NCBI RefSeq assembly: GCF_019977355.1
Contig: NZ_AP024655.1
Location: 4,340,001 to 4,404,000, forward strand
Direction: 5' to 3'
Source: Arthrobacter sp. NicSoilB8
GTDB taxonomy: Bacteria > Actinomycetota > Actinomycetes > Actinomycetales > Micrococcaceae
Length of the DNA: 64,000 bases
Below, in pieces: positions 29,020-38,483 of the stretch; within the stretch, counting starts at the first letter, position 1; each line of letters opens with the position of its first letter. Made by a program: the position numbers and the translations under genes. The notes beneath the pieces were generated by a model that ran no database searches, was not told the DNA's origin, and was given only the letters and a program-made list of their open reading frames with translations.

Positions 29020-29610
29020 TCAGGGAGCGGGGTGGGCGCACGGCGGGCCGCGCAGGGCCGGCAGCCGGAGGCTTCTCCACCGGGAAGGAATGACGGTGAG
29101 TGGCGGCGCAGGAAGGCGCGGCCAGTCAGGAATGAGCACGGCCTTCAGGAGCCGGATCAGAGGGCGCAGCCAGGCTGCCAGCGCCCACAGGGCCGCCTCG
29201 CCCCGGGCCAGGAGCACTGCTGTGGCCAGGGTCGCTGCGGTGTGCAGGACCAGCATCAGGCCACCGGGCGCAGCGGTGTGCTCCGGCATCAGGGCCGCCA
29301 CTGACGGGAGCGCCGGCCCGATTCCATGCAGATGCCCGCCGGACACGGCAGTGAATCCCGACGATACCGACAGGGCATCGAAGGCCTCATGCAAGGCCAG
29401 TTGGCCGGCCCCGAGCAGCCCGGCCATCACCGGTGCCGTGATCCTGATCCTGGTCAGGACCATCACGGGCGCCAGGACCAGGACCAGGAGCCCAAGAGCT
29501 ATGGCCGGCGCGGGCAGTTCGCCGCCGGCCAGGACGTGCGCTCCGGCGGCCAGCGCGAACACCGCGGCCGTCACCGCAACGGCACGGGGGAAACGCAACG
29601 GGGCACTCAT
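29020..29610 (-). CDS. Multi-helix membrane protein beside copper genes
   Basis: 196 residues with about four to five hydrophobic helices (VAVTAAVFALAAGAHVLAGG, ALGLLVLVLAPVMVL, MLVLHTAATLATAVLLARG). Several histidines lie in an outer loop (SGGHLHGIGP, MPEHTA). The C-terminus is proline and arginine rich. The start at 29610 follows GGAAGGGTGGGG. Its place directly upstream of ycnI and copC suggests a copper-related role; such a protein often accompanies YcnI in actinobacteria, but I cannot name a family. Confidence 0.72.
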   Translation of the reverse strand: MSAPLRFPRAVAVTAAVFALAAGAHVLAGGELPAPAIALGLLVLVLAPVMVLTRIRITAPVMAGLLGAGQLALHEAFDALSVSSGFTAVSGGHLHGIGPALPSVAALMPEHTAAPGGLMLVLHTAATLATAVLLARGEAALWALAAWLRPLIRLLKAVLIPDWPRLPAPPLTVIPSRWRSLRLPALRGPPCAHPAP

Positions 29611-30043
29611 GCCAATCCCCACCCTTCCCTTCCGAGAGGCTGCCGGGCTCCACTCTAGATTGCCAACTCATCGTTGGCGGCATCGACATTTGCAAATTCT
29701 CTCGATCGAAACCATGAGGGCCAGACGCAGTTCCTCCCGCAGTTCCTGTGTGTCGGTCCAACGGTTTGATGCGTCGGCGGCAGGCCCGGTATGCGTTGGT
29801 ATCCAGTTCGAGCAAGCTGGTTTGGCCGCCATGGACCAGACGGGCACGCACCAGGGCCCGGTCAGTTCCGAACCGACGGAGCGGCGCGTCCGAAAAGACG
29901 CGGAAGGAACCGGGCGTGGCCGAATACCCGGAGGCCAGGCATCACGGGGTAACGGTAGTCATCCGGGTCTACGCCGTCGCCGGCCCGCGCAGCGTTCATG
30001 CCGGCGTCGGTGCGATTCCGGCATACGGCTGTGTGGGCCGGGG
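29611..30043. other. 430-bp region without a recognisable gene
   Basis: Overlapping frames exist on both strands but none has family motifs or a good start. It separates the copper genes from the DUF5134 gene. Confidence 0.4.
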
Positions 30044-30715
30044 TCATGCGGCCAGGGCGGCGAACATCAGGGCCATGACTGCGGCGCCGAGGGCTTCGAG
30101 TCCGTGTTCTGGGCGGACGGAGCGCATTGGCCCCGCCGCGTGGCGGAGAGTGGTTGTCGTTACCCGGGCACACAGTAAAAAGATAAGGAAAACCACTGCC
30201 GCGGTGGCGAAGATGATTGTCAGTGGGATGGCGAGATTGGGCAGGTGATTGAGGGTTGCGGTGGCTGTAGTGGGGGTTGCGGCTGTCATCGCGTGGTGGG
30301 CGTGCGGCATTGACGTTCCGCCTGGCGGAACAATTTCGTGGCTCGCTGTTGTGGTCATCTGACCCATCATGGTGGCCATGAGGGCGGCGCCGGCCATGCT
30401 GAGGCTGTGGTAAGCGCATTTGAGCCGGCCTTGGCTGCCGGCGCAGAGTATTTTGAATTCCGGCCGGGCGACCGCCTGAATGATAAACCACAGTGCCGCG
30501 CCGGCGAGGACTGCGATCTGGGCCAGCATGGTCGAGGGCGCGAGGTTCCACAGCATGGCCGCCATCAGGGCGTTCATAAGGGCATGGAGACTGTAGTTAA
30601 CGCGGTCGGTGACGTGGTGGGACCGTGTCGCCTGCAGAACGTGATAGCTTCCGCCAAGCAGCAGCACGGCCGTGAGGGTCCAGGTAATTGCGGGGATATT
30701 GAACACGCGGATCAC
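30044..30715 (-). CDS. DUF5134 membrane protein (copy 1)
   Basis: 223 residues, about five membrane helices (ITWTLTAVLLLGGSYHVLQA at the N-terminus; LAIPLTIIFATAAVVFLIFLL near the C-terminus). A methionine/histidine-rich loop (MATMMGQM, SMPHAHHAMT) could bind copper. It is almost identical to 58052-58720 for about 175 residues, after which the C-terminal tails differ. Both copies lie downstream of a methylamine oxidase gene, so a role in copper delivery to that enzyme is a fair hypothesis. Family assignment is from memory. Confidence 0.75.
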   Translation of the reverse strand: MIRVFNIPAITWTLTAVLLLGGSYHVLQATRSHHVTDRVNYSLHALMNALMAAMLWNLAPSTMLAQIAVLAGAALWFIIQAVARPEFKILCAGSQGRLKCAYHSLSMAGAALMATMMGQMTTTASHEIVPPGGTSMPHAHHAMTAATPTTATATLNHLPNLAIPLTIIFATAAVVFLIFLLCARVTTTTLRHAAGPMRSVRPEHGLEALGAAVMALMFAALAA

Positions 30716-30748
30716 ACTCTCACTACAGGGTTGGGACAGGTACGGGTT

Positions 30749-30847
30749 CGGTCCCCGACGCGACTCTCGACAGCGCCGGGGACCGAAGGTGGTGGGGTCC
30801 GGAAAAGGGGGCGATCCCCGATGCCGCTGCGGACGGCACCGGGGACC
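30749..30847 (-). terminator. Two GC-rich hairpins between permease and DUF5134 gene
   Basis: GGTCCCCG (30749) pairs with CGGGGACC ending at 30784, and a second stem pairs 30813-30826 with 30834-30847. The same GGTCCCCGG...CCGGGGACC theme forms a perfect 36-bp palindrome at 57984, in front of DUF5134 copy 2, so the element travelled with the duplicated gene. Confidence 0.6.
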
Positions 30848-30859
30848 TCCTGTCGAGGG

Positions 30860-32518
30860 CTAGTCCTTCTCCCGTTCCAGGCTCGTCTCCAGCTCCAGTT
30901 CATCGAGCTCCCGCCCCAGTTGACCTGAGGCTCGCTGCCGCTCCAGTTCCCTGATGGTTTCGAGATCGATCGGGCGCAACGGCTCCGGATCTTCCTCGTC
31001 CAGGACGGGGCCGTGAGCATCGTCGGCGAGAACCACGTAACCGATAGTCTCGTACCTGAGCGGATCGGTCTTCCGAAGGTACAAGGCCAGGGCCGCCCCA
31101 GCGATAAAGAGCCCTGCGGCGATGTAGGGGATGAGCTTGAAAAGCAGGGACGACGCTGCAGGTCCGGCAGCCGTGTCCAAATTCAGACACATCAGGATGA
31201 CGACACCAAGCATCCCCACTCCACCGACTATCGGAGCGACTTTGGTGCGCCATACGTTCTCTTCCGGGTGGTGCTTGCGGAAGTAGTTGAACACCGCGCC
31301 CATGGTCACCGTCTGCACAATCAGGAGCGTGAATGTCCCGAGTACCGCCAGCAGGACAAAGACATCCAGGTATGGGTCCTTGTTGAAGAACCAGAATCCG
31401 AGAATCCACAGGATTGCAATACCTGTCTGGAGGAACGACGCGACATGCGGCGACCCGTGCTTCGGGTGGGTCTTGCCCAGGACGCTGGGCAGGATTCCTT
31501 CCCGTCCCAGGGAGTACATGTAGCGTGCTGCGGCGTTGTGGAAGGCCATCGCGCAAGCGAAGGATCCGGTCATCATCAGCCACTCCATGACCAGAACCCA
31601 CCCGTGCCCTACAAAGACGTCCGTGGGGTGAAAGAACATGTCGAGGGGATTAGCGCTTTGCGCCAAAGCTATGGCTTCGTCGGCGCCGTTCCCGGCGACG
31701 GACATCCAGGAGACGAACGTGTAGAAGATGCCGACTCCGGTGACCGCGATCAACGTGGCGATAGGGACGATCTTCTTCGGGTTCTTCGATTCCTCCCCAT
31801 ACATGACCGTCGATTCAAATCCGGTCCAGGACCAGAACGCAATGAACATCGCGAGACCCGGCGCGGCCACCTGCAGACCGTTTGGCAGGAATATATTGAC
31901 TGGATTCAGCGTCTGAGGCATCAGCCCGTCGGGGCCGCCGCCATGGAAGAGCACGCCGAAGGCCATGATTGCGAGAATCCCGATCTCAGTGGCCAGCAGC
32001 AGTGTAAGAATTTTCGCTGCGAGGCTGATCTCGAAGTAGGTCAGAAACCCGATTAAGAGGAGGCCGACCACGGCGAAAACGACCCAGTGAATATCCACCC
32101 CGAGTTGGTCCTGGAAAGCCAGATGGCCGAAGTAGGAAAAGATACCGATGATGCTCGCCTCAAAGACGATGTAGCTGAAGGTGACCATGAAGCCAGTCCC
32201 GAGGCCAAGCACGCGTCCCAAACCGCGGGAAATGAATCCGTAGAAGGCCGCCGTTGAAGTCACGTAGCGGGCCATGGAGACATAAGCGACCGCAAAGACC
32301 GTCAGGATAACCGTCGCCCAGATATACGTTGCCGGGGTTCCTGTTCCGACGCCGTAGCCGACCGAAAACGGGACATTTCCGCTCATCACCGTAATCGGTG
32401 CGGACGTCGCGACGGCCATGAAAACCACATCCCACAGCCCCAGAGTGTTGGCTTTTAGCTTGCCCGGTTGGGAGCCCTGCTTAGGAGGAGCGTTTCCGCC
32501 GGGGCTTTGGGCGCTCAT
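30860..32518 (-). CDS. APC-superfamily permease in the methylamine oxidase operon
   Basis: 552 residues, about 12 helices, with a charged cytoplasmic C-terminal tail of about 60 residues (DEEDPEPLRPIDLETIREL...). The N-terminal GLWDVVFMAVATSAPITVM is typical of APC transporters. Its ATG overlaps the stop of methylamine oxidase copy 1 (ATGA), so the two are translationally coupled, and methylamine or a related amine is the likely substrate. The second oxidase copy has no permease after it. Confidence 0.88.
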   Translation of the reverse strand: MSAQSPGGNAPPKQGSQPGKLKANTLGLWDVVFMAVATSAPITVMSGNVPFSVGYGVGTGTPATYIWATVILTVFAVAYVSMARYVTSTAAFYGFISRGLGRVLGLGTGFMVTFSYIVFEASIIGIFSYFGHLAFQDQLGVDIHWVVFAVVGLLLIGFLTYFEISLAAKILTLLLATEIGILAIMAFGVLFHGGGPDGLMPQTLNPVNIFLPNGLQVAAPGLAMFIAFWSWTGFESTVMYGEESKNPKKIVPIATLIAVTGVGIFYTFVSWMSVAGNGADEAIALAQSANPLDMFFHPTDVFVGHGWVLVMEWLMMTGSFACAMAFHNAAARYMYSLGREGILPSVLGKTHPKHGSPHVASFLQTGIAILWILGFWFFNKDPYLDVFVLLAVLGTFTLLIVQTVTMGAVFNYFRKHHPEENVWRTKVAPIVGGVGMLGVVILMCLNLDTAAGPAASSLLFKLIPYIAAGLFIAGAALALYLRKTDPLRYETIGYVVLADDAHGPVLDEEDPEPLRPIDLETIRELERQRASGQLGRELDELELETSLEREKD

Positions 32519-34464
32519 GATTCGTGTCCGTTACAGCATGTTCCGGTGTTGGTTGTTTCGGTTCGGTTTTCGTTGCTGGGCAGGTTCAGGGTGGGGTTTT
32601 GGTCGAAGAAGCCGTGGGGTTCGAGCATGAAGCCGATGTTCTGGCGGGGCATGACGGGCCAGTCTTCGAGGCGGACGACGTGGTGCATGCCGAAGGTGTA
32701 CCAGACGACGAGGTCCTGGTCGACGATGTTCCGGTCTGCTTTGGTCCAGATGTGCAGGCCGTCGTCGGCGCCGGTGGCCTGGTTGGGGAATTCGCCGGCT
32801 GCGAAGCGTTCGGTCCGGTCGTAGGCGGTGACCCAGAGGTTGTTGCGGGCGAACTGGGCTCGTTTGCTGACGTAGGACTCGTCGCCGGCGGCGAGCTGGA
32901 TGCCGTCGGTGGGGATGAGGCGGTAGGCGACCGGTTCGTTGACCAGGTTCTTGCTGTCGCGGTTGGCGATCTTCCAGAAGCGGTGCTTGGAGGAGTCTGT
33001 TTTCCGGATGGCGGCCTGTTCGGTTTCCAGGAGCCGGTCCACTGCCATGAAGGCGGTGTGGGTGGGGTTGTCTTCGGGGATTTTCATGTCCACTTCGTAG
33101 ACGGCGTTGCGGGGTCCGTCGATTTCGAAGTCCATGCGGACGTTGAACATGTGCTGGTGGATCGGTGCGTAGAGTCCGTCGTTGTTCAGGGTCTGGCCGT
33201 AGGGGCTCTTCTCGCCGGGCTTCTGGCCGGCGGTGGAGAGGATGCCGGTGGCCTTGACCAGGAACTCGATGCTGCCGTCGAGGAAGAGGTGCCAGTAGAA
33301 GGCGTACTCGTAGTTCGCGACGGTGGCGATGAAGGAGATCACGAGCTTGCGGCTGCGCCGGGTTTCGGTGGTGCCCTCGCGGAAGTCGAAGTGCTTCCAG
33401 AGGATGGAGTCGTCTTCCTCGTGCATGCAGATGGCGTTCTCGATGGTCAGCGGGTTGCCGTGGCTGTCGGCGGTGATGCCGTCGAAGTACTTGATTTCGC
33501 CCAGGCAGTCACAGCCCAGGGTCAGGGAGTTGGCCATGTTGCCGATGTTGTATTCGCCGGAGTCGAAGGCGTTCTTTTTGGCCTGGACGGGGGCGGTATC
33601 GCCGTAGGGGACGACCATTTCCGACAGTGAGGCCCGGTTGATCACGGGACGTTCGACGCCCTTGTTGCGGAACTTCAGCTGGTGCAGGACCAGGCCCTCG
33701 CGGGGGGTGAAGCCGACACGGAAGGACCAGTCGGCCCACTGGACGTGGTTTCCGGTGACCGTGAAGGACGCGCCTTCGGGCTGGGTGATGGAGATCGGCT
33801 TGAGGTCGGTGCGGGCCGGCCCGACGTACTTGGGCAGGTAGTTGCCGCTGGCGCTGGGGACGGGGATGGCCTGGTCATCCTCGACCTTGACGACGTCCCC
33901 GGAGTTCAGGTCCACGATGACGATGAAGTTCTCGATCGGGTGCGCGTACGGGCTGTCATCGGCCTCCTCGCGGACGAACACCAGGGCGCGCATCAGGCGC
34001 CGGCCCTCGTCGTCTTCACCGAAGTAGCCCACGGACCACGGCTCGAAGCAGACCAGGGACATGTCGGTGATCCCGCGCTTGGCCAGGGCGGCCTGGACCT
34101 CGGGGTTCTTCCGGCAGCTCTCTTCACCCTCGGCGAACTCGTCCAGCATGAACGGAGGCTGGATGTTCGCAGCCAGCTGCGTCCATTTCGAGACGATGCC
34201 CGAATCAAGGTCGACAATCGCTTCGTAGGAACGTCCCTCGGCACGGTTGACCAGGACCGCGTCAGCCTCGCGCACCGTCTGAGCGCCGCTCCGCAGCAGT
34301 TCCTTCTCCGGCTCGCGCAGCTCAATACTGATAAAGCGGAACGACTCCGCCGCGGCCTGGCCACCCTTCAGGATCGCAGCCGCCCGGGAAATCTCGGCGC
34401 GGGACAACGGATCCAGAGGGTGCGATACCCCTACAACGGTCTCGGTTTCAGTGTTAAGAGTCAT
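32515..34464 (-). CDS. maoX: Copper/TPQ methylamine (primary amine) oxidase, copy 1
   Basis: 649 residues. Oxidises methylamine with O2 to formaldehyde, NH3 and H2O2. The topaquinone precursor is Tyr385 in TVANYEY, the catalytic base Asp301 (AFDSGEYNIG), and copper ligands His436 and His438 (APIHQHMF) with His595 (GMHHVVRLEDWP). No signal peptide, so cytoplasmic. Length and sequence style match the Arthrobacter P1 enzyme, for which two near-identical genes are known. AAGGAG precedes the ATG. It is base-for-base alike to copy 2 except the last codons (NGHES here, TDK there). Confidence 0.95.
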   Translation of the reverse strand: MTLNTETETVVGVSHPLDPLSRAEISRAAAILKGGQAAAESFRFISIELREPEKELLRSGAQTVREADAVLVNRAEGRSYEAIVDLDSGIVSKWTQLAANIQPPFMLDEFAEGEESCRKNPEVQAALAKRGITDMSLVCFEPWSVGYFGEDDEGRRLMRALVFVREEADDSPYAHPIENFIVIVDLNSGDVVKVEDDQAIPVPSASGNYLPKYVGPARTDLKPISITQPEGASFTVTGNHVQWADWSFRVGFTPREGLVLHQLKFRNKGVERPVINRASLSEMVVPYGDTAPVQAKKNAFDSGEYNIGNMANSLTLGCDCLGEIKYFDGITADSHGNPLTIENAICMHEEDDSILWKHFDFREGTTETRRSRKLVISFIATVANYEYAFYWHLFLDGSIEFLVKATGILSTAGQKPGEKSPYGQTLNNDGLYAPIHQHMFNVRMDFEIDGPRNAVYEVDMKIPEDNPTHTAFMAVDRLLETEQAAIRKTDSSKHRFWKIANRDSKNLVNEPVAYRLIPTDGIQLAAGDESYVSKRAQFARNNLWVTAYDRTERFAAGEFPNQATGADDGLHIWTKADRNIVDQDLVVWYTFGMHHVVRLEDWPVMPRQNIGFMLEPHGFFDQNPTLNLPSNENRTETTNTGTCCNGHES

Positions 34465-34485
34465 GGTTTTCTCCTTGATTGTTCA
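32534..34485. repeat. 1.95-kb inverted repeat, arm 1 (methylamine oxidase)
   Basis: Aligns in opposite orientation with 55940-57891. The match starts 21 bp upstream of the ATG (TGAACAATCAAGGAGAAAAC) and ends 5 to 6 codons before the stop. In the segments compared I saw no differences, including silent sites. Confidence 0.85.
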
Positions 34486-34815
34486 CAATGAGGGTGACTA
34501 CGGGCTGACAACGGCATGGCACCCGCGGCCGGTAAACACGGACCCCGCGGGGTATGCGTGTTAGCTGTTGACCCGCGCCGGCCTGGATCCTGCTGCCCGG
34601 TAGGCGGTGTTGCCGTTACCCGACCCAGTTCAAAAGATCCTTCGAATATCAGAACTGTTTATCTATGTCAGAACTGTTCATCTTGGGGCGCATATGAGGC
34701 TGCGCTGAAGATCACCCCACAAACCCCGGTTGGGGGTCTGGGAGGGATCGTCCGCATACCCGACATCCCTCTATTCCTAGAGGGCCGGCCGGGCTCTACT
34801 CCGAGCCCTGCTGGC

Positions 34816-34829
34816 GTGATGCCGGTCAC
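34816..34829. promoter_or_regulatory. GTGA-N6-TCAC palindrome between maoX and permease
   Basis: GTGATGCCGGTCAC, flanked C and G, lies 352 bp before maoX copy 1 and 245 bp before the permease start at 35074. The latter spacing equals that of the site at 55715 to maoX copy 2 (246 bp). The remaining intergenic DNA (34465-35073) shows no gene; a small frame at 34889 has no motif. Confidence 0.5.
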
Positions 34830-35073
34830 GTACATTCCGTCCGTGTAGAAAAAACTACGTCACGGAATTCATGTAGGCGAGACCTTTCATGAATATTTAC
34901 GTGAGAAATTCGGGGCCATATTTTCTCAATGTAGTTAACACGTTGGAAACATTCGGAAAGGGGTTCACGACCGTCCATACAGGGCCCTGGGATGCTAATG
35001 TTTTGCACCTCGGGTCGATGACGTCCCTCATGAGCAAGGCGAGCGTGCCCATCCGAGGGAAAGTAGGTACGCA

Positions 35074-36546
35074 GTGTCTGCCCGTGGTGACCGCTTCATC
35101 ACCTCCCGCTCTCCGGTGGAGGGTCTGAGCCGCCGGAAGCTTTCCTTCTTGCCGGTTTTCGCCCAGGCAGTGGCCGGCGTGGCGCCTGCGGGTGCCATGT
35201 CCGTCATTCCGGCTCTGGTTTTTCCCGGTCTTGTCTTCGGCTCCAATGGACCGAACCTCGTGCTGACATTCAGCATTGCCATGGCGGTTATGGTCCTGGT
35301 GTCCTTCTGCCTGAGACCGATGGCCAAGCGCATGGCTGCCGTCAGCGGCCTCTACAGCTACACAGCCAAGGGACTTGGCCAGCGGACGGCGATTACCGCC
35401 GGCTGGTCGGCCATGTTCGGTTACGGCCTCGTGGCCATGGCCAGTCTGCTGCTTGTTGGCGTATATGTGATTCAGTTGTTCGTCAATCTTGGGGTCCCCC
35501 TCGCGGATCCCAAGGTTTTCGAAGTGATGGTCATTCTTGCCGCCGCGGGCGCCGCCTGTTTCCTCATGGTTAGGGGGATCCGCATATCGGCGTGGTTCAC
35601 GTTGTTGATGGAAACCATTTCAATCGGAGTCTTGGCCGTCCTCATGATTGTCTTCTTCGCCTTCAACGCGCCGAAAATCAATCTCGGGAGTGTGTTTGTC
35701 TGGGACGGAAATTTTGATGCGTTACCGATCGGAATCGTCGTCGCCGTAAGTGCCTTTGTCGGCTTCGAAAGCCCGACCACACTGGGAGGCGAGGCGCACA
35801 GGCCCTTCATCAGCGTCCCACGGGCCATCACGTGGACCCCCATCCTCATGGGTGTGCTTTGTCTTCTTGCCGTGGCCGCCCAGGACGTAGCCCTCAAGGA
35901 GGCACCGCTAAGCATCGCGGCCAGCCACACTCCGTTATCTGACCTGTTTTCCCAGAGTTCCCCTGCGTTCGCCGCAGTCCTTGACTTGGGAATCGCGGCC
36001 TCGTGGTTTGCGTGCTCGATCGCCTCTGTAAACGCCCTTGCCCGGATATTTTTCTGTATGGGCAGAGAAGGCGTTGCGCCGCGAATAGTGGGCCGGACCC
36101 ATCCCGCCTTTCGAACCCCTTCGGGGGCAATCATGGTCATAATGCCGGTAATTGCCATCGTTCCCATCGCGGTGATCATCTCCGGTGCGAGCCCCGAGCG
36201 GGCCCTCGTGAACCTCTTGACGCTGGGCGCCTACGGATACCTGGGGTCCTATATCCTTGCCAGCGCGTCTCTGCCCTTCTTCCTGCGCCGGATAGGGGAG
36301 GACACTTATGCCAGCTGGGTACTGGGAGCAGCGACCACCCTGGCCCTCGGGGCGGTGTTCTGGACGGCTACGGAGGTATCGGTTCGCACAGGCAACCTGC
36401 AGACCGTCGTCTACGGCGGTGTACTCCTTGCCAGCGTCATTTACGCCAGGTTCCTTCAGCTCCGGTTACCTACGCGTCTGGCGTCCGTCGGCATCTACGA
36501 CGAGACGAGGGAATTAGACCTCTTTCATGGCAGGCCCACCCCATGA
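35074..36546 (+). CDS. APC-superfamily permease
   Basis: 490 residues with about 12 helices. The start is a GTG (SARGDRFITSR...); AGTAGG is a modest ribosome site. FVGFESPTTLGGEA in the middle is the conserved APC segment with the helix-breaking FESP. The stop overlaps the ATG of the IclR gene (ATGA), so transporter and regulator form an operon divergent from maoX copy 1. Substrate unknown; an amine or amino acid is likely. Confidence 0.88.
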   Translation: MSARGDRFITSRSPVEGLSRRKLSFLPVFAQAVAGVAPAGAMSVIPALVFPGLVFGSNGPNLVLTFSIAMAVMVLVSFCLRPMAKRMAAVSGLYSYTAKGLGQRTAITAGWSAMFGYGLVAMASLLLVGVYVIQLFVNLGVPLADPKVFEVMVILAAAGAACFLMVRGIRISAWFTLLMETISIGVLAVLMIVFFAFNAPKINLGSVFVWDGNFDALPIGIVVAVSAFVGFESPTTLGGEAHRPFISVPRAITWTPILMGVLCLLAVAAQDVALKEAPLSIAASHTPLSDLFSQSSPAFAAVLDLGIAASWFACSIASVNALARIFFCMGREGVAPRIVGRTHPAFRTPSGAIMVIMPVIAIVPIAVIISGASPERALVNLLTLGAYGYLGSYILASASLPFFLRRIGEDTYASWVLGAATTLALGAVFWTATEVSVRTGNLQTVVYGGVLLASVIYARFLQLRLPTRLASVGIYDETRELDLFHGRPTP

Positions 36547-37283
36547 ACTACAGGCCCACACACTCCAAGCCCAGCACAGCGTTAAACTCGCTCAGGATCT
36601 TGGAGGTTGTGGCACGGTTCGGCACCGGGACAACGGCGAAAGAAATCACCGATGCCCTGCAGATGCCTCAGGCGACCGCCTACCGGATCCTGAATTCGCT
36701 CGTCGCGGACGAGTACCTGGCCCGCACATCCGACCTCCGCGGATTCGCACTCGGACAGGCGATTTCAGGCCTGATTACGGCTGCGACGCCCCCAACCATT
36801 CCCACCGCAGCCCGCACCGTAATAGAAGAGTTCCGGAGTGGAAACCGGTTCGCAGTGCACCTCATAATGTTCCGGAATGCTTCCCTCAGAATCGCCGATG
36901 AAGATCCGGATTATCCCCTCCACTCAGTTTCCGAAATGCTCCGGTATCCACACGCCTCCGCCGCAGGGAAATTGATGCTCGCTGAACTTGGCGATTCGGC
37001 CTCCCCTCTCCCGAGAGGGCCGCTGATGAAGCTGACACAGCACACGCTCACAGAGGCGCAACTGGAAGGGCAACTCGCAGAAATACGGTTCAAAGGCGAG
37101 GCCTCGGAAATCAACGAACTGGCACAAGGATCCGCCAGTCTGGCACTTCCAGTAAGACTTCCCAGCAAGCCCGCCGGCGCAGCCCTCTGCCTCTCCGGCC
37201 CCGCAGAACGGTTCGCTACAATCTGCGAACACGCCGGAGCGGCCCGTGAACTGACCTCCCGCCTGGCACCTTTCCTGTTCTGA
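36543..37283 (+). CDS. IclR-family transcriptional regulator
   Basis: 246 residues. N-terminal winged helix (SLRILEVVARFGTGTTAKEI, PQATAYRILNSLVADEYL) and a C-terminal IclR effector domain (LRYPHASAAGKLMLAE, ASLALPVR). Coupled to the permease by an ATGA overlap. It may control the permease and the divergent methylamine oxidase. The effector is unknown. Confidence 0.9.
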   Translation: MNYRPTHSKPSTALNSLRILEVVARFGTGTTAKEITDALQMPQATAYRILNSLVADEYLARTSDLRGFALGQAISGLITAATPPTIPTAARTVIEEFRSGNRFAVHLIMFRNASLRIADEDPDYPLHSVSEMLRYPHASAAGKLMLAELGDSASPLPRGPLMKLTQHTLTEAQLEGQLAEIRFKGEASEINELAQGSASLALPVRLPSKPAGAALCLSGPAERFATICEHAGAARELTSRLAPFLF

Positions 37284-38036
37284 TTAACAAACCGGGCGAT
37301 CACCGGTGAAGCCGGCACTCCCCCGGCCGGCCGGCCCTCAAGCAGCGTCCTTCCCGCGGGGCACTCGATGAACGATCTCGCCGGCCCGTGATCGTCCTCC
37401 ACGAAGCCCACCGCTGAGCCAGCAACGCTTTCCCTGTCGCCTGCTGGATGGTGCGGTGAGCCCGCACTTAGATACGGGAGTAGCCGGCTCCTTCGAAATG
37501 CAGGAGGCGCCTGGCTCCTGTTCCAAGTCATCACCGATGGCTGTGAGAAACGCAGTCTGATCATCACCACCAGCCTCGAAATCAGTGCGCTGGGGAACCG
37601 TGTACGGCGACAACATGGCAGCCGGGAATGGAACGCCCGTGCGGCCGTCCGGCCGACATCATAAGAACGGCCCAGCCTTCTTTGGGATGCGGGGCCGTTC
37701 TGCTGTTCCTACGGCGTGTCTCCTTACGTTTGGGGTGCACAGCATTGAAAGATGCGCCATGCGTGGCGAGCAGTTCCGCGCGGTCGACTGCCTCAGACAC
37801 AAGTACCGCCCCTTTTCTTTGAGGAGCTGGTGGTCCCCTGCCGACAGCCGGCGCCGGAGTACTATCCCGGTAAGGTTGCCCGCCCAGACCGGAAACTGCC
37901 AGACTGGCAACTGTGAAGTCTGCGAGATCGTAGTCGAACAAACGGAGCGGAACCCTAGCAGCGCACCGATCCTGCCGTTCGTGCGGGAACCCGGTAACCG
38001 TTGAGCAATGAATCTGATCTAAGCAGGGGGAATCGG
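37284..38036. other. 750-bp region, no supported gene; one hairpin
   Basis: No frame shows a family motif. A perfect 10-bp stem (AGAACGGCCC with GGGCCGTTCT) spans 37664-37701 with an 18-nt loop and could terminate transcription in either direction. The frame at 37585-38004 has a Cys-rich end (NCQTGNCEVCEI) but no ribosome site; I do not call it a gene. Confidence 0.4.
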
Positions 38037-38435
38037 ATGTCAGTTCTGGACGATCAACTAAAAAGACTGCAAGCAGACCTGGCGGGACGGGAGCGTTGGG
38101 CTGTCTGTCTTCAGCGCCATATCGCGGAATTCCAAGATGAACTAGCCGTGCACGAAGCGATTATTACGCTCGGCCGAGACCCTTCAGTCCTGCGGGTGAT
38201 TGAGGAACTTTTCGACCGGCCAGGGCTGGGGGAGGAAATCGCCCGAGATCCTCGGTCCTTCTTCTCCAATCGGGGGGTTAGCCTTCCCGAGGATGCGACG
38301 GTGACCGTCGTGGGCGGGATGCCAAGCCCAGCCATAGAGATCCGCGTTCGTACGGCGGCCTTCGAGTATGGCGTGGGTTGGTCGCGGCGCGACGGGTTCT
38401 ACGTCCTTTCCCAGCAGCCGGCTTTGGAAGCCTAA
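38037..38435 (+). CDS. Unknown protein with nitrile-hydratase-leader-like segment
   Basis: 132 residues, start after AGCAGGGGGAATCGG. The N-terminal third is helical and charged (DDQLKRLQADLAGRERW). The middle DPRSFFSNRGVSLPEDATVTVV follows the D-P-x5-RG-x-x-LP-x-x-x-x-VxVV pattern of NHLP/nitrile-hydratase-alpha-like leader segments. The C-terminal 45 residues look beta-rich. No RiPP maturase is nearby. Function unknown. Confidence 0.65.
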   Translation: MSVLDDQLKRLQADLAGRERWAVCLQRHIAEFQDELAVHEAIITLGRDPSVLRVIEELFDRPGLGEEIARDPRSFFSNRGVSLPEDATVTVVGGMPSPAIEIRVRTAAFEYGVGWSRRDGFYVLSQQPALEA

Positions 38436-38483
38436 ACCGAAGCGCAATAGCTTTTTCCAGCTGACACGAATCGAGGGTTGGCC

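Noticed and set aside
29862..30551. Arg/Pro-rich 229-codon minus-strand frame overlapping the DUF5134 gene
   Set aside because: Out-of-frame shadow of the DUF5134 gene with biased composition and no motif.
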